A DNA stretch of 37,771 bases from the NCBI GenBank assembly GCA_043813895.1, contig JBDRKQ010000082.1, forward strand, positions 1 to 37,771, read 5' to 3'. Position numbers and translations under genes: made by a program. The notes beneath the pieces are model-generated. The model was not told the origin of the DNA. It was given only the letters and a program-made list of their open reading frames with translations, and made no database searches. Below, one piece after another: positions 7,998-16,230 of this stretch. The DNA is from CAZTAR01 sp043813895 (GTDB lineage Bacteria > Planctomycetota > Phycisphaerae > UBA1845 > UTPLA1). Within the stretch, counting starts at the first letter, position 1; each line of letters opens with the position of its first letter.

Positions 7998-9914
7998 GTG
8001 TCCGGAAGGGCCTCAGTCGTAATCATTGAGCAAGTCCGGCAGGCCAACGACATCGTCGATGTCGTGTCGTCCTACGTCACGCTGACCCGCGCGGGAAAGA
8101 GCTTCAAGGCCCCGTGCCCGTTTCATCGCGAGAAGACTCCCTCTTTCCACGTAACGCCCGATAAACAGGTTTTTCACTGTTTCGGGTGTGGTGTCGGTGG
8201 TGATGTCTTCAAATTCGTGCAGCTCCGGGAGAACGCGGATTTTCGTGAAGCGCTGGCAATCCTGGCGAACCGGGCCGGCATTGTGCTGGAAGAATCGTCG
8301 CACGACTCCGGCGAACGCGCGGAGCATCACAAGCCGACCCTGGCTCGGGCCAACGACTGGGCGAGTCGCTGGTTCCAGCGGCAGTTGCGCGGACCCGAGG
8401 GCCGCCACGCGTTCGAGTACGCGGTCCGTCGCGGCTTCAGCGAGGACTCGATGGACCGGTTCGGGATCGGCCTGGCCCCACACGGATCAGACGCTCTGTT
8501 GAGGGCGGGCCGCAGGGCGGGGCTCGCGGACGACCTCATGGTGGCGGCCGGCCTGGTGAAGCGAGGCAATGAAGGCGGCCTGTACGACGGCTTCCGGAAT
8601 CGGCTGATGTTCCCAATTCGGGACGCGATCAACCGTACCATCGGTTTCGGCGGTCGAGCGCTGGGTGACGACAAAGCAAAGTACATTAACTCGCCGCAGA
8701 GCGTGTTATTCGACAAGAGCCGGTGCCTCTATGGCGTCGAGACAGCAAAGCAGGCGTTCGGCGCGGAACGCCGGGCGGTCGTGGTCGAGGGCTACGTGGA
8801 TTGCATTATGGCCCAGCAATACGGCTTCCCGACGACGGTCGCCACGCTGGGAACCGCGCTGACCGTCGAGCAGGTCAGATCGCTTCAACGGTACGTTGAC
8901 GAGGTGGTGCTGGTCTTCGACTCGGACGAAGCGGGTCAGCGCGCCGCGGACAGTGCCCTGGAGCTGTTCCTGACTGAGAAGCTCGACGTGAAGCTGGCCC
9001 GCGTCCCAGAAGCCAAAGACCCGGCCGAGTTGCTCGTCTCCGCGGGCGCGGAGGCTTTCTCGGCGGTTTTGACCTCCGCAAGAGACGCGCTAGAATTCAA
9101 ATGGGATCAGGTCAGCCGGCGATACCGCGGCGCTGCCACGGGTCCCGACCGCAGGCGTGCGATTGAGGCGTTCCTGGGCTTGCTCGCCAGTACGGCCAAT
9201 CTGGGTGCTTGCGACCCTATTCAAAGGGGGTTGTTGCTCAACCAAGTAGGGAAACTTCTGGCGCTCTCCAGTGAGGAGGTCAACAGGCAGTTGAGAATCG
9301 TCTCGCGACGACTCCCCGGTTCGTCGCGACAGGACATCGGCCGCGTCTGTGACCGCGCTGTCGGAACCCACAGCGCCGCCGAGACAGCCATGCGGAGTCT
9401 TCTCGGCGTGCTCCTGAATCAACCGGAGTACTTCGAAGCCGTCGCGCACGTGTTCGATCCGGACTTGATGTCGGATGGCGACCTGAAAGAGATTGCCGCC
9501 GCCGTCGTTGAGATGATACGAGCGGACAAGGCTCTGACCCTGTCCACGCTCATTAGCCGGTTTGAATCGGTACGGGCATCGGGACTCATCACCGGATTGC
9601 AGGTTGACGGCGAGCGGACGGGGAACTTCGCCGCCACCGTGGAAGGCGCAGTGCGACGCCTGGATGAATTGCGGGAACAATGCAGACTCAATGAGTCGAT
9701 GACCAGCCTGCGTGAAGCCGATCGCAGAGCAGCCGCGACGCCGGAAGGAAGCGAGCCAGTCAAGGAGACAGTCGGGGCCGACGCAGACGAGCAGTTGGCG
9801 CTCCGTGTCGTCAACGAGGTGTCCGGAGGTATCGGAGCTTTTGCGGCGTATCGGCACTCGGCGAGACAGGCCGCGGTCGGTCCCGAGCCGGCTGCGGCGC
9901 CGCCTGCCGATTGA
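7998..9914 (+). CDS. dnaG: DNA primase DnaG
   Basis: DnaG makes RNA primers for the replication fork and works with the replicative helicase. The 638-residue protein opens with the CHC2 zinc finger (C40, H43, C61, C64 in CPFH and CFGC). The primase core contains GFGGRALGDD at about 217-225. A TOPRIM fold has the catalytic glutamate in VVVEGYVD (E264) and the metal-binding DSDEAGQ (D308/D310). The C-terminal ~200 residues fit the helicase-binding region and are less conserved. It is somewhat longer than the 581-residue E. coli enzyme. The GTG start at 7998 is preceded by GGGGAG. rpoD follows 194 bases downstream on the same strand, the classic macromolecular-synthesis pairing, though rpsU is absent. 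Confidence 0.97.
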   Translation: MSGRASVVIIEQVRQANDIVDVVSSYVTLTRAGKSFKAPCPFHREKTPSFHVTPDKQVFHCFGCGVGGDVFKFVQLRENADFREALAILANRAGIVLEESSHDSGERAEHHKPTLARANDWASRWFQRQLRGPEGRHAFEYAVRRGFSEDSMDRFGIGLAPHGSDALLRAGRRAGLADDLMVAAGLVKRGNEGGLYDGFRNRLMFPIRDAINRTIGFGGRALGDDKAKYINSPQSVLFDKSRCLYGVETAKQAFGAERRAVVVEGYVDCIMAQQYGFPTTVATLGTALTVEQVRSLQRYVDEVVLVFDSDEAGQRAADSALELFLTEKLDVKLARVPEAKDPAELLVSAGAEAFSAVLTSARDALEFKWDQVSRRYRGAATGPDRRRAIEAFLGLLASTANLGACDPIQRGLLLNQVGKLLALSSEEVNRQLRIVSRRLPGSSRQDIGRVCDRAVGTHSAAETAMRSLLGVLLNQPEYFEAVAHVFDPDLMSDGDLKEIAAAVVEMIRADKALTLSTLISRFESVRASGLITGLQVDGERTGNFAATVEGAVRRLDELREQCRLNESMTSLREADRRAAATPEGSEPVKETVGADADEQLALRVVNEVSGGIGAFAAYRHSARQAAVGPEPAAAPPAD

Positions 9915-10108
9915 CGCGGCGTTGCCGGAGGGAGAACGGAACGCTCTTTCGGGGGGAATGGAAAGGGACCCGCCCAGCGGCGGGGATATTCGGAGGGTAG
10001 AGGACGCCGGTCTTTGCGGGAATCGCGAAGATCGAGACAACAGACGGAACGATTGTCGTGCCACGGACGTGGTGCTACCCGGAAATCGCAGTATTGGAGC
10101 TGCATCGA

Positions 10109-11878
10109 ATGAGCAGAGTAACAAGCAAACGAACCCCCCACCGGATCCTACCCCGAATCCCCGTACAGACGGCCCCCGAGGTCGCCGACCCCATCGAACT
10201 CAGTGTCAGCGAGTTGATGGCCAAGGGGCGGCAGCGTGGGTTCCTGACGTGGGAAGAACTGAACGACGCACTGCCGGACGAGGCGGTCTTGCCGGACCGG
10301 CTCGAAGGCATCCTCCAGCGATTGGAAGAGTTGGGCGTCGACATGGTGGACGAGGCGGAAGCGGCAAAGCTCCCATTTGGGGAAGAGGGTCCGACCGTCC
10401 ACAAGCGGCGCCTCACGCCGGAGCAGGCTGCCAGCGCGGAGGAGACGTTTCCCGTCGAAGCGCCGAGCCGGCGGATCGACGACCCGGTGCGGATGTATCT
10501 CACGCAGATGGGAGAGATCCCGCTTCTGAAGCGATCCGAGGAAATCGGGCTCGCGAAGAAGATCGAACTCACGCGCACAGCGTTTCGGCGCAAAGTGCTG
10601 GAGTCCGACTGCGGCCTCAAGGCTGCGAGCGAGACCCTGCAAATGGTCCGCGAAGGGACACTGCCGTTCGACCGCACGATGAAGATCTCCAGCGGAGAAA
10701 ACCAGGCCAAGCAGACGGTCTTGCAGCGGCTGCCGGGCAACGTCGCCACGGCCACGAAGCTGATGCGATTCAACCAGGCGGATTGGGAGAAGCTCCGCGA
10801 CGGGCGATTGAGTAACGTGGCGAGAAACGCGATCACGCGGCGAATCGGCCAACGGAGCCGCAAGTGTGTCACCTTGCTCGAGGAACTCGCCCTGCGAACG
10901 AGCAAGATCACGCCCATGATGCGCAAGCTGTTCGCGATCTCGGACAAGCTGACGGAGCTGGAGGCCGTGCTCTTGAAGCCCAAGAAGCTGGCGTCCCTTC
11001 CGGCCGAGGAAGTCGAGGCGATGCAGGACGAGTACGCCGGGCTTCAGGACATGGTCTTGGAGAGCCCGGAAGCGCTCCGCAGACGTGTCACGACGATCAA
11101 TCGCGTGTTTGCAGAGTACGAAGACGCCAAGCGGAAGCTCTCCGGCGGGAACCTGCGCCTTGTCGTTTCAATCGCCAAGAAGTACCGCAATCGCGGCCTG
11201 CCCTTCCTCGACATCATCCAGGAAGGCAACACCGGCCTGATGCGGGCGGTGGATAAGTACGAGTATCGGCGTGGCTACAAGTTCAGCACCTACGCGACCT
11301 GGTGGATCCGGCAGGCCATCACCCGTGCCATCGCCGACCATGCGCGGACGATCCGAATTCCGGTCCACATGATCGAGACAATGAGCCGGCTTCGAAACAC
11401 GTCGAGACAGCTCGTGCAGGAACTCGGGCGCGAGCCCTCCATCGAGGAGATCGCTCGAAGGGTCGAGATGCCGATCAGCGAAGTGCGCCGCGTGCTGAAG
11501 ATCAGCCGACACCCGATTTCGCTCGACCGGCCGGTCGGCGAGGGCGAGGATTCGTACTTCGGCGACTTCATCGAGGACAGTTCGGCGGAGAACCCCGTCA
11601 GCACCGCAAGCGGCGAGATGCTCAAAGACCGGATCGAGCAGGTGCTTAAGTCGCTTACATACCGCGAGCGCGAGATCATCAAGCTCCGCTACGGCATTGG
11701 CGACGGCTACACCTATACGCTCGAAGAGGTCGGCAAGATATTCAAGGTCACGCGCGAGCGCGTCCGCCAGGTCGAGGCGAAGGCCATCCGAAAGTTGCAG
11801 CATCCGGTCCGCTGCCGGAAGCTCGAAGGATTCCTCGACAAGGACGGCAACCTCGTCATGCCGGAGGAAGGCATGTAA
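10109..11878 (+). CDS. rpoD: Primary RNA polymerase sigma factor RpoD (sigma-70)
   Basis: RpoD directs core RNA polymerase to housekeeping promoters. I choose the ATG at 10109 (589 residues) because GGAG lies nine bases before it; an in-frame GTG at 10058 would add 17 residues. Region 1.1 is present (ELSVSELMAKGRQRGFLTWE), followed by region 1.2 (DDPVRMYLTQMGEIPLL). A non-conserved spacer leads into region 2 with the core-binding and -10 recognition helices (NLRLVVSIAKKYRNRGLPFL; YKFSTYATWWIRQAITRA). Region 3 follows, then region 4 with the -35 helix-turn-helix (TLEEVGKIFKVTRERVRQVE). Having region 1.1 and the full spacer marks it as the primary factor, not an alternative sigma. It probably shares the promoter upstream of dnaG. 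Confidence 0.96.
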   Translation: MSRVTSKRTPHRILPRIPVQTAPEVADPIELSVSELMAKGRQRGFLTWEELNDALPDEAVLPDRLEGILQRLEELGVDMVDEAEAAKLPFGEEGPTVHKRRLTPEQAASAEETFPVEAPSRRIDDPVRMYLTQMGEIPLLKRSEEIGLAKKIELTRTAFRRKVLESDCGLKAASETLQMVREGTLPFDRTMKISSGENQAKQTVLQRLPGNVATATKLMRFNQADWEKLRDGRLSNVARNAITRRIGQRSRKCVTLLEELALRTSKITPMMRKLFAISDKLTELEAVLLKPKKLASLPAEEVEAMQDEYAGLQDMVLESPEALRRRVTTINRVFAEYEDAKRKLSGGNLRLVVSIAKKYRNRGLPFLDIIQEGNTGLMRAVDKYEYRRGYKFSTYATWWIRQAITRAIADHARTIRIPVHMIETMSRLRNTSRQLVQELGREPSIEEIARRVEMPISEVRRVLKISRHPISLDRPVGEGEDSYFGDFIEDSSAENPVSTASGEMLKDRIEQVLKSLTYREREIIKLRYGIGDGYTYTLEEVGKIFKVTRERVRQVEAKAIRKLQHPVRCRKLEGFLDKDGNLVMPEEGM

Positions 11879-12213
11879 TCGCGGCCCGGCATCGCCGCGA
11901 CTCCGCGATACCCGCGGGACAACACAATCTGAGGCTTTCATGGCTCCGGCGTTTCGCCGGGTGGAGCGATCGCAATGCGACGGCTCCGTCCGGCAAACGC
12001 CGGTCTTGTGTGTGCCGCGCGGGGTTGGCAAGTGTTTCACTGACGCAGCCTACGGTCTTCTGTAGCGGCCGACGCCCCCGTCGGCCGGGGAAACCACGGG
12101 TGGTTCACATTCGACACAGTCGGACGCCACATTGTTTCTTAAGATCCGTAGGCTCCGCTGTGCGGACCAGATACCTCAACGGGGTGTGCATAATCTGGTA
12201 ACCTATCATCACC
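11879..12213. other. Intergenic region with palindromic repeats between rpoD and dus
   Basis: There is no gene. 12066-12087 is a palindrome (CGGCCGAC / GTCGGCCG) with no T-run on either side, so it is repeat-like and not a clear intrinsic terminator. 12147-12168 carries a second short hairpin (TCCGC-TGT-GCGGA) in a segment that looks like a mobile repeat. A dus promoter is expected just before 12214, but only an AT-rich stretch is visible. Confidence 0.5.
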
Positions 12214-13293
12214 ATGCTATCCATCGGTTCCATTCAGCTTGATGTTCCTTTTGTGCAGGCGGCGTTGTCGGGTTACAGCGATGCGGCGATGCGGCGGCTC
12301 GCGCGCGAGTACGGATGTCCGTACACGATTAACGAAGTTGTCCTGGACAGGTTTGTCGCAACGGGCGGTAAGAAGATGCGGCGGATGCTGGCGCTGGCGA
12401 TCGACGAACATCCCGTCGGCGGGCAACTGATGGGCTGCGAGCCGGAGGAGTTCGCGGCGGCCGCCGACACGCTGATTGCTCTCGGCTACGACGTGATCGA
12501 CATCAACTTCGGATGCCCTGTGAGGAAGGTGCTCGGGCGAGGCCGGGGGGGCTTCCTGCTGTCCACGCCGGATCGGGCGCGGGAGATCATTCGCCGTGTA
12601 CACGGCGCCGTTGCCGGCCGTGTCCCGGTGACGCTCAAGATGCGCCGCGGAATGGACAGTAGCTCCGATAGCGAGCGTAACTTTTTCGCGATCCTGGACG
12701 CGGCGTTCGAGATCGGTGTGGCGGCCGTTACCGTGCACGGACGGTCCGTGGAACAGCGTTACGTCGGACCGAGCGATTGGGGATTCCTCGCGAGGGTGAA
12801 ACGCCACGTCGGCGACCGGACGATCCTCGGCAGCGGAGACCTGTTTACCGCCGAGGACTGCATGAGGATGCTCCGCGAAACGGGCATCGACGGCTGCTCC
12901 ATCGCGCGCGGGGCGATCGGCAATCCGTTCATCTTCAACGAAGTCCGCGTCATGCATGGCGGCAAGCCCCTTCCGCCGCCGCCGTCGATCGCGCAGCAGC
13001 GCGCGGTGATCGAGCGGCACTGCCGACTGATGTCGGAGATCTACGGCGAGGTAAACGCGCTACGGTTGTTTCGGAAGTTCGGCGTTCGCTACAGCGAGCT
13101 GCACCCACTTTGGAATGAAGTCATGATGGCGTTCGTGAACGTCAGGAACGCCGATGATTGGCAGGCGATGCTGGATCGGTGGTACAGTGCCGATGGCGAT
13201 TACCCGCCGGTCGTGCGTCGAATGCGGCCCGAGGCGTTGGTGAGCGCCGGCGCCGTGTTACACTGCGAGGACGCGGATACGGACCGATCATGA
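12214..13293 (+). CDS. dus: tRNA-dihydrouridine synthase (Dus family)
   Basis: Dus enzymes use FMN and NADPH to reduce specific uridines in tRNA to dihydrouridine. The 359 residues form the expected TIM-barrel pattern. The N-terminal motif is ALSGYSDAAMRRLAREYG (matching the family's APMAGVTD-type segment), followed by MGCEPEEFAAAA. The catalytic cysteine sits in DINFGCPVRKV (C101). LKMRRGMD, TVHGRSVEQRYVGPSDW and IARGAIGNPFIF follow, the last being part of the FMN phosphate site. The layout is closest to DusB-like enzymes, but I cannot assign the subfamily or target position. Its stop overlaps the next gene's start (ATGA at 13290-13293), so the two are translationally coupled. Confidence 0.93.
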   Translation: MLSIGSIQLDVPFVQAALSGYSDAAMRRLAREYGCPYTINEVVLDRFVATGGKKMRRMLALAIDEHPVGGQLMGCEPEEFAAAADTLIALGYDVIDINFGCPVRKVLGRGRGGFLLSTPDRAREIIRRVHGAVAGRVPVTLKMRRGMDSSSDSERNFFAILDAAFEIGVAAVTVHGRSVEQRYVGPSDWGFLARVKRHVGDRTILGSGDLFTAEDCMRMLRETGIDGCSIARGAIGNPFIFNEVRVMHGGKPLPPPPSIAQQRAVIERHCRLMSEIYGEVNALRLFRKFGVRYSELHPLWNEVMMAFVNVRNADDWQAMLDRWYSADGDYPPVVRRMRPEALVSAGAVLHCEDADTDRS

Positions 13294-13874
13294 GCTTCCT
13301 GCAAAGGCTGTTTTTCGAGAGTCCGCTCTGGATGGGCGTATTTTCGTTCCTGCTGTTTGCGATCGTGTTGTTTGCTCGCCGCAGGATGTCCGGGCGTGCG
13401 TCTCGCCTGGCTTTGCCGGTCGTGCTGCTTTGTATCGTGATGCTGTTCGCGGTCCAGGGCCTTGTCGAGACGGAGCGAGAGGCGATCTATCAAGTGCTGG
13501 ACTCATTCGTGAAAGCGATAGCCGAAGAGAACCTGGCGGGCATTGCGGAAACAATCGGCCGCGGATACGAAAGCGAGACCCTTGACCGCGACGACATTGT
13601 CCAGTTCATCGCATCCAGACTGGATTCTCTCGACATCTATGACACTCGCCTCCGGCGGCGGGATGTCACGATCCAGGGCAACCGTGCGAAAATGGTGCTG
13701 GGGGCGATCGCAACCGTGCGCGTCGGGAGCGGCGCGGGGATGTACCACACCGGCCGGTGGCGGATTGGCTGGGCCCGGGAATCGGGCGAATGGCGGATCG
13801 TGTCACTTCGACCGGAGATGATCGACACAATGGCGTTCGACAGCCTGCGCCGGCTCGGGGCGTCGATTCCGTGA
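13290..13874 (+). CDS. Small membrane protein with NTF2-like outer domain
   Basis: The ATG at 13290 overlaps the dus stop, giving 194 residues. Two hydrophobic segments lie at about 9-26 and 36-54 (VFSFLLFAIVLFA; LALPVVLLCIVMLFAVQGL). The rest is a soluble domain of about 130 residues with a helix-then-curved-sheet pattern: AIYQVLDSFVKAIAEENLAG, then strands ending in YHTGRWRIGWARESGEWRIV. That pattern fits the NTF2/SnoaL fold, which often serves as a ligand-binding or scaffolding domain. No catalytic residues can be named and the function is unknown. Coupling to dus is probably a matter of co-expression. Confidence 0.75.
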   Translation: MSFLQRLFFESPLWMGVFSFLLFAIVLFARRRMSGRASRLALPVVLLCIVMLFAVQGLVETEREAIYQVLDSFVKAIAEENLAGIAETIGRGYESETLDRDDIVQFIASRLDSLDIYDTRLRRRDVTIQGNRAKMVLGAIATVRVGSGAGMYHTGRWRIGWARESGEWRIVSLRPEMIDTMAFDSLRRLGASIP

Positions 13875-13925
13875 TGCAACAGCACCGATCGGGAGTCCTC
13901 GGCCCGGCGATTCACATTGTGTGGA

Positions 13926-13952
13926 CGTACCCCCGGCCAAGGCCGGGGCTCC
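13926..13952. repeat. CCCCGGCC palindromic repeat, copy B, at the 3' end of the sulfhydrylase gene
   Basis: This is the best palindrome of the three copies: CCCCGGCC-AA-GGCCGGGG. It sits between two convergent genes and begins right after the TAG of the minus-strand PLP-enzyme gene. It could fold as a transcript-end hairpin in both directions, although no T-run follows. Confidence 0.75.
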
Positions 13953-15373
13953 TACTTGACCTTGTGCAGCGCCTGGTCGAGGTCGGCGATGACGTCGTCC
14001 GCATGTTCCGCGCCGACGCAGAGGCGGACCATGTTCGGCGGGATGTGGGCCAGTTGGCGGCCGGCTTCGCCTTGTTGCTGGTGCGTCGAAATCGCAGGAA
14101 TCGTCGCGACGCTCTTGATCCTGCCGAGGTCGGTCGCCCGCCAGATTCGCTGAAGACCGTCGAAGAAATCCCTCGCCTTCTCCGCGCCGCCCTTGACGCA
14201 GAACGACATGAGGTGGCCGTAACGGTTGACTGGCTTGCCATACTGCTCGTCATGTTCCGCATCCACGAGCCACATGTACCGGCTGGCCAATTCGTGCAGG
14301 GGATGATCGGGGAGGCCCAGGTACGCAACACTCTCGACTCGGGGGTGGCCCTGGAGGAACCGGGCGACCTTCATCGTGTTGCGGCTCATCAGGTCCATCT
14401 TGGATCGGAGGGTCCGCATGTCATTGAGCGTCATGATCGCCTGCATGGGATGCAGGTTGGGCCCGTAGTCGCGGTTGGGCAGGTACTTGGTGTAGGCGGC
14501 GAAATCCTTCTTCAGGCCGTCGTTGTCGATATTGGTCACGAGGTTCTTGCGGGCAATGACCGCGCCGGCAACGCCGAATCCGCTGGTCGTCAGGCTCTTG
14601 GTCGCGGACTGCACGACGATGTCCGCGCCATGGCAGATCGGCCTGAGAAGCGCGGGCGTTGCAACGGTGCTGTCGCAGATGAGCGGCAGACTGTGGCTGT
14701 GGGCGAGGTCCGCCACGGCGGCGATGTCGAAGAAGCCCTGGCCCGGGTTGCTGGGCAGCTCCCCATAGAGGAAGCGGGTGTTCTTGTCGATCTTGGACGC
14801 CCACTCGTGGATGTTCGTCGGGTCCTCGATCCACCGGCACTCGATGTCGCGCTCTTCCATCAGCCGGACGTTGAACTGCTGGAATGTGCCGCCGTAGCAC
14901 TGCGCCGTCGCGAGGAAGTTCCTCGGTTCGAGCTTGTTGCGGAAGCGGTGTACCAGGAACGGCTGTACGGCCGTCATGATCGCGGCCATGCCGGAAGAGG
15001 TTGAGCAGCACGCGGTCTCACCGTCGAAGCCGTAGCCCTCCAACAGCGCGAGCGTCCACTCGTAGTAGTATGTCGAAGGATTCGCGATTCGCGAGTAGCA
15101 CCAGGTCGGAATGAGGTAGGCCAAGGCCGCAGCCATCTCGTCGGAATCGCGGTAGGCCTGCGAGGAGCTCATAAAAATGGGCTCGATGATCGCGCCCTGG
15201 TAGTCCTCGATCGCGTCCTCGACGTTGTAGAGGCCGTGTACCGCAATCGTGTCGAACTTCCATTTCTTGACGACTTCGCGGATGTATTTGTCGCGTTTGG
15301 CGAGGTAGGCGTTGTTCTTGTCAACGTAGGCCTGCATCCCAGGCGTGATGGTGACTTCGGCGTCGGCGCTCAT
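13952..15373 (-). CDS. O-acetylhomoserine sulfhydrylase-like PLP enzyme (Cys/Met metabolism family)
   Basis: Enzymes of this family use PLP to make homocysteine, cystathionine or related thiols from activated homoserine. The 473-residue protein has family signatures: YSRIANPS (93-100), the SSGMAAI segment near 126-132, ICDSTVATP (232-240), and the PLP lysine K259 in SATKSLTTSG. MGAEH-type C-terminal sequence appears as RLCVGAEHADDVIADLDQAL. It is longer than typical cystathionine gamma-synthase (~390) and closer to MetY (~430), with extra N-terminal residues, so O-acetylhomoserine sulfhydrylase is my preferred reading. A methionine gamma-lyase-like role cannot be excluded. A strong GGAGGAG site lies about eight bases before the ATG at 15373. 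It appears to be monocistronic. Confidence 0.85.
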   Translation of the reverse strand: MSADAEVTITPGMQAYVDKNNAYLAKRDKYIREVVKKWKFDTIAVHGLYNVEDAIEDYQGAIIEPIFMSSSQAYRDSDEMAAALAYLIPTWCYSRIANPSTYYYEWTLALLEGYGFDGETACCSTSSGMAAIMTAVQPFLVHRFRNKLEPRNFLATAQCYGGTFQQFNVRLMEERDIECRWIEDPTNIHEWASKIDKNTRFLYGELPSNPGQGFFDIAAVADLAHSHSLPLICDSTVATPALLRPICHGADIVVQSATKSLTTSGFGVAGAVIARKNLVTNIDNDGLKKDFAAYTKYLPNRDYGPNLHPMQAIMTLNDMRTLRSKMDLMSRNTMKVARFLQGHPRVESVAYLGLPDHPLHELASRYMWLVDAEHDEQYGKPVNRYGHLMSFCVKGGAEKARDFFDGLQRIWRATDLGRIKSVATIPAISTHQQQGEAGRQLAHIPPNMVRLCVGAEHADDVIADLDQALHKVK

Positions 15374-15618
15374 ATTTGTTCTCCTCCCGAGGGGGCTCTC
15401 TGTGAAGATCTACTGCTGTCGCATCGCGGCCATCCTCCGACGCCGCTTGTAGTCCGATGAGAGGATACACCGATCCTTGGGGTGCTTTCAACTTGGCAGC
15501 TGGCCAAGCTCTGTCTGAGGGTGCCTGACAGTCTCGACGGGACACTCCAGAACCGGGGAATGTGACGTCCGATTTGCGCCCTGTCGAATCGTGAACAGCG
15601 ACAAGCGGTCGGATTCAA

Positions 15619-16131
15619 CTACACCCGTTTCTCGATTCGGGACTTGATGGCGGTCGCCAGGTCCTCCGGTCGCTGCGTGCCGATGAGGACCCGCTTGCAG
15701 CCGGTCAGTTCGAGTTGGACGCCGTCTTTGCCGCTGATCGAGTAGGCCCAACCGCGCCAGGGCGACCACCGCCAACCCCAGCCGCCGTATTCTATGAGTG
15801 GGCGGTAGCGGCGTGGCTCACAGTGTTTCACGTCCGCGAACGAGAAGGTGCGCGTCTTGAAGGGGAAGAACCGTACGTGGATGCCGCAATCATCAACCGC
15901 CGTGACCAGCCTGATGCAGCCAAAAAGAAGTGGCATGCCGACCCCAATGATCAGGACCAACAGCCACACGACAAAGTCCGGTGCCGGGTTCTGACCGAAC
16001 GGCTCGCCCAGGATGACTTGGGAGATGAACGCGTACCACGCAATTGCAGCCAAGAGGACGAGCAGGATCCAGAGCCAGGGCTGGCGAACTCGCTGCGCTT
16101 CCGTGAAGTCGATATGACCGCTCGTGTGCAT
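15619..16131 (-). CDS. Small membrane protein of unknown function (DUF6141-like)
   Basis: I choose the ATG at 16131 because GGAG lies eight bases before it, giving 170 residues; an upstream GTG at 16167 would add 12. Two membrane helices occur near residues 20-40 and 55-77 (WLWILLVLLAAIAWY; VVWLLVLIIGVGMPLLFGCI). A cytoplasmic beta-rich domain follows, with a GGWGWRW-PWRGWAYSISG motif and a C-terminal LIGTQRPEDLATAI. This arrangement matches small bacterial membrane proteins I associate with DUF6141, with a PH-like domain. No biochemical role is known to me. It lies 99 bases downstream of pyk on the same strand and may be co-transcribed. Confidence 0.7.
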   Translation of the reverse strand: MHTSGHIDFTEAQRVRQPWLWILLVLLAAIAWYAFISQVILGEPFGQNPAPDFVVWLLVLIIGVGMPLLFGCIRLVTAVDDCGIHVRFFPFKTRTFSFADVKHCEPRRYRPLIEYGGWGWRWSPWRGWAYSISGKDGVQLELTGCKRVLIGTQRPEDLATAIKSRIEKRV

Positions 16132-16230
16132 CGCGAGGGCTCCATTACCGAAGGGGCTTTTGCACAAGACTATAAGCCCAGCCGAACAGAGAGCGAGAAC
16201 GGCTCTGTCATGTCCACTTACCGCCGCGGC

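Noticed and set aside
12066..12087. Rho-independent terminator after rpoD
   Set aside because: The palindrome is strong but has no T-run and resembles the scattered repeats, so I list it only as part of the intergenic region.
13757..15004. A 415-codon plus-strand frame opposite the PLP enzyme
   Set aside because: The opposite frame has all motifs of the Cys/Met family; this one is antisense to it.
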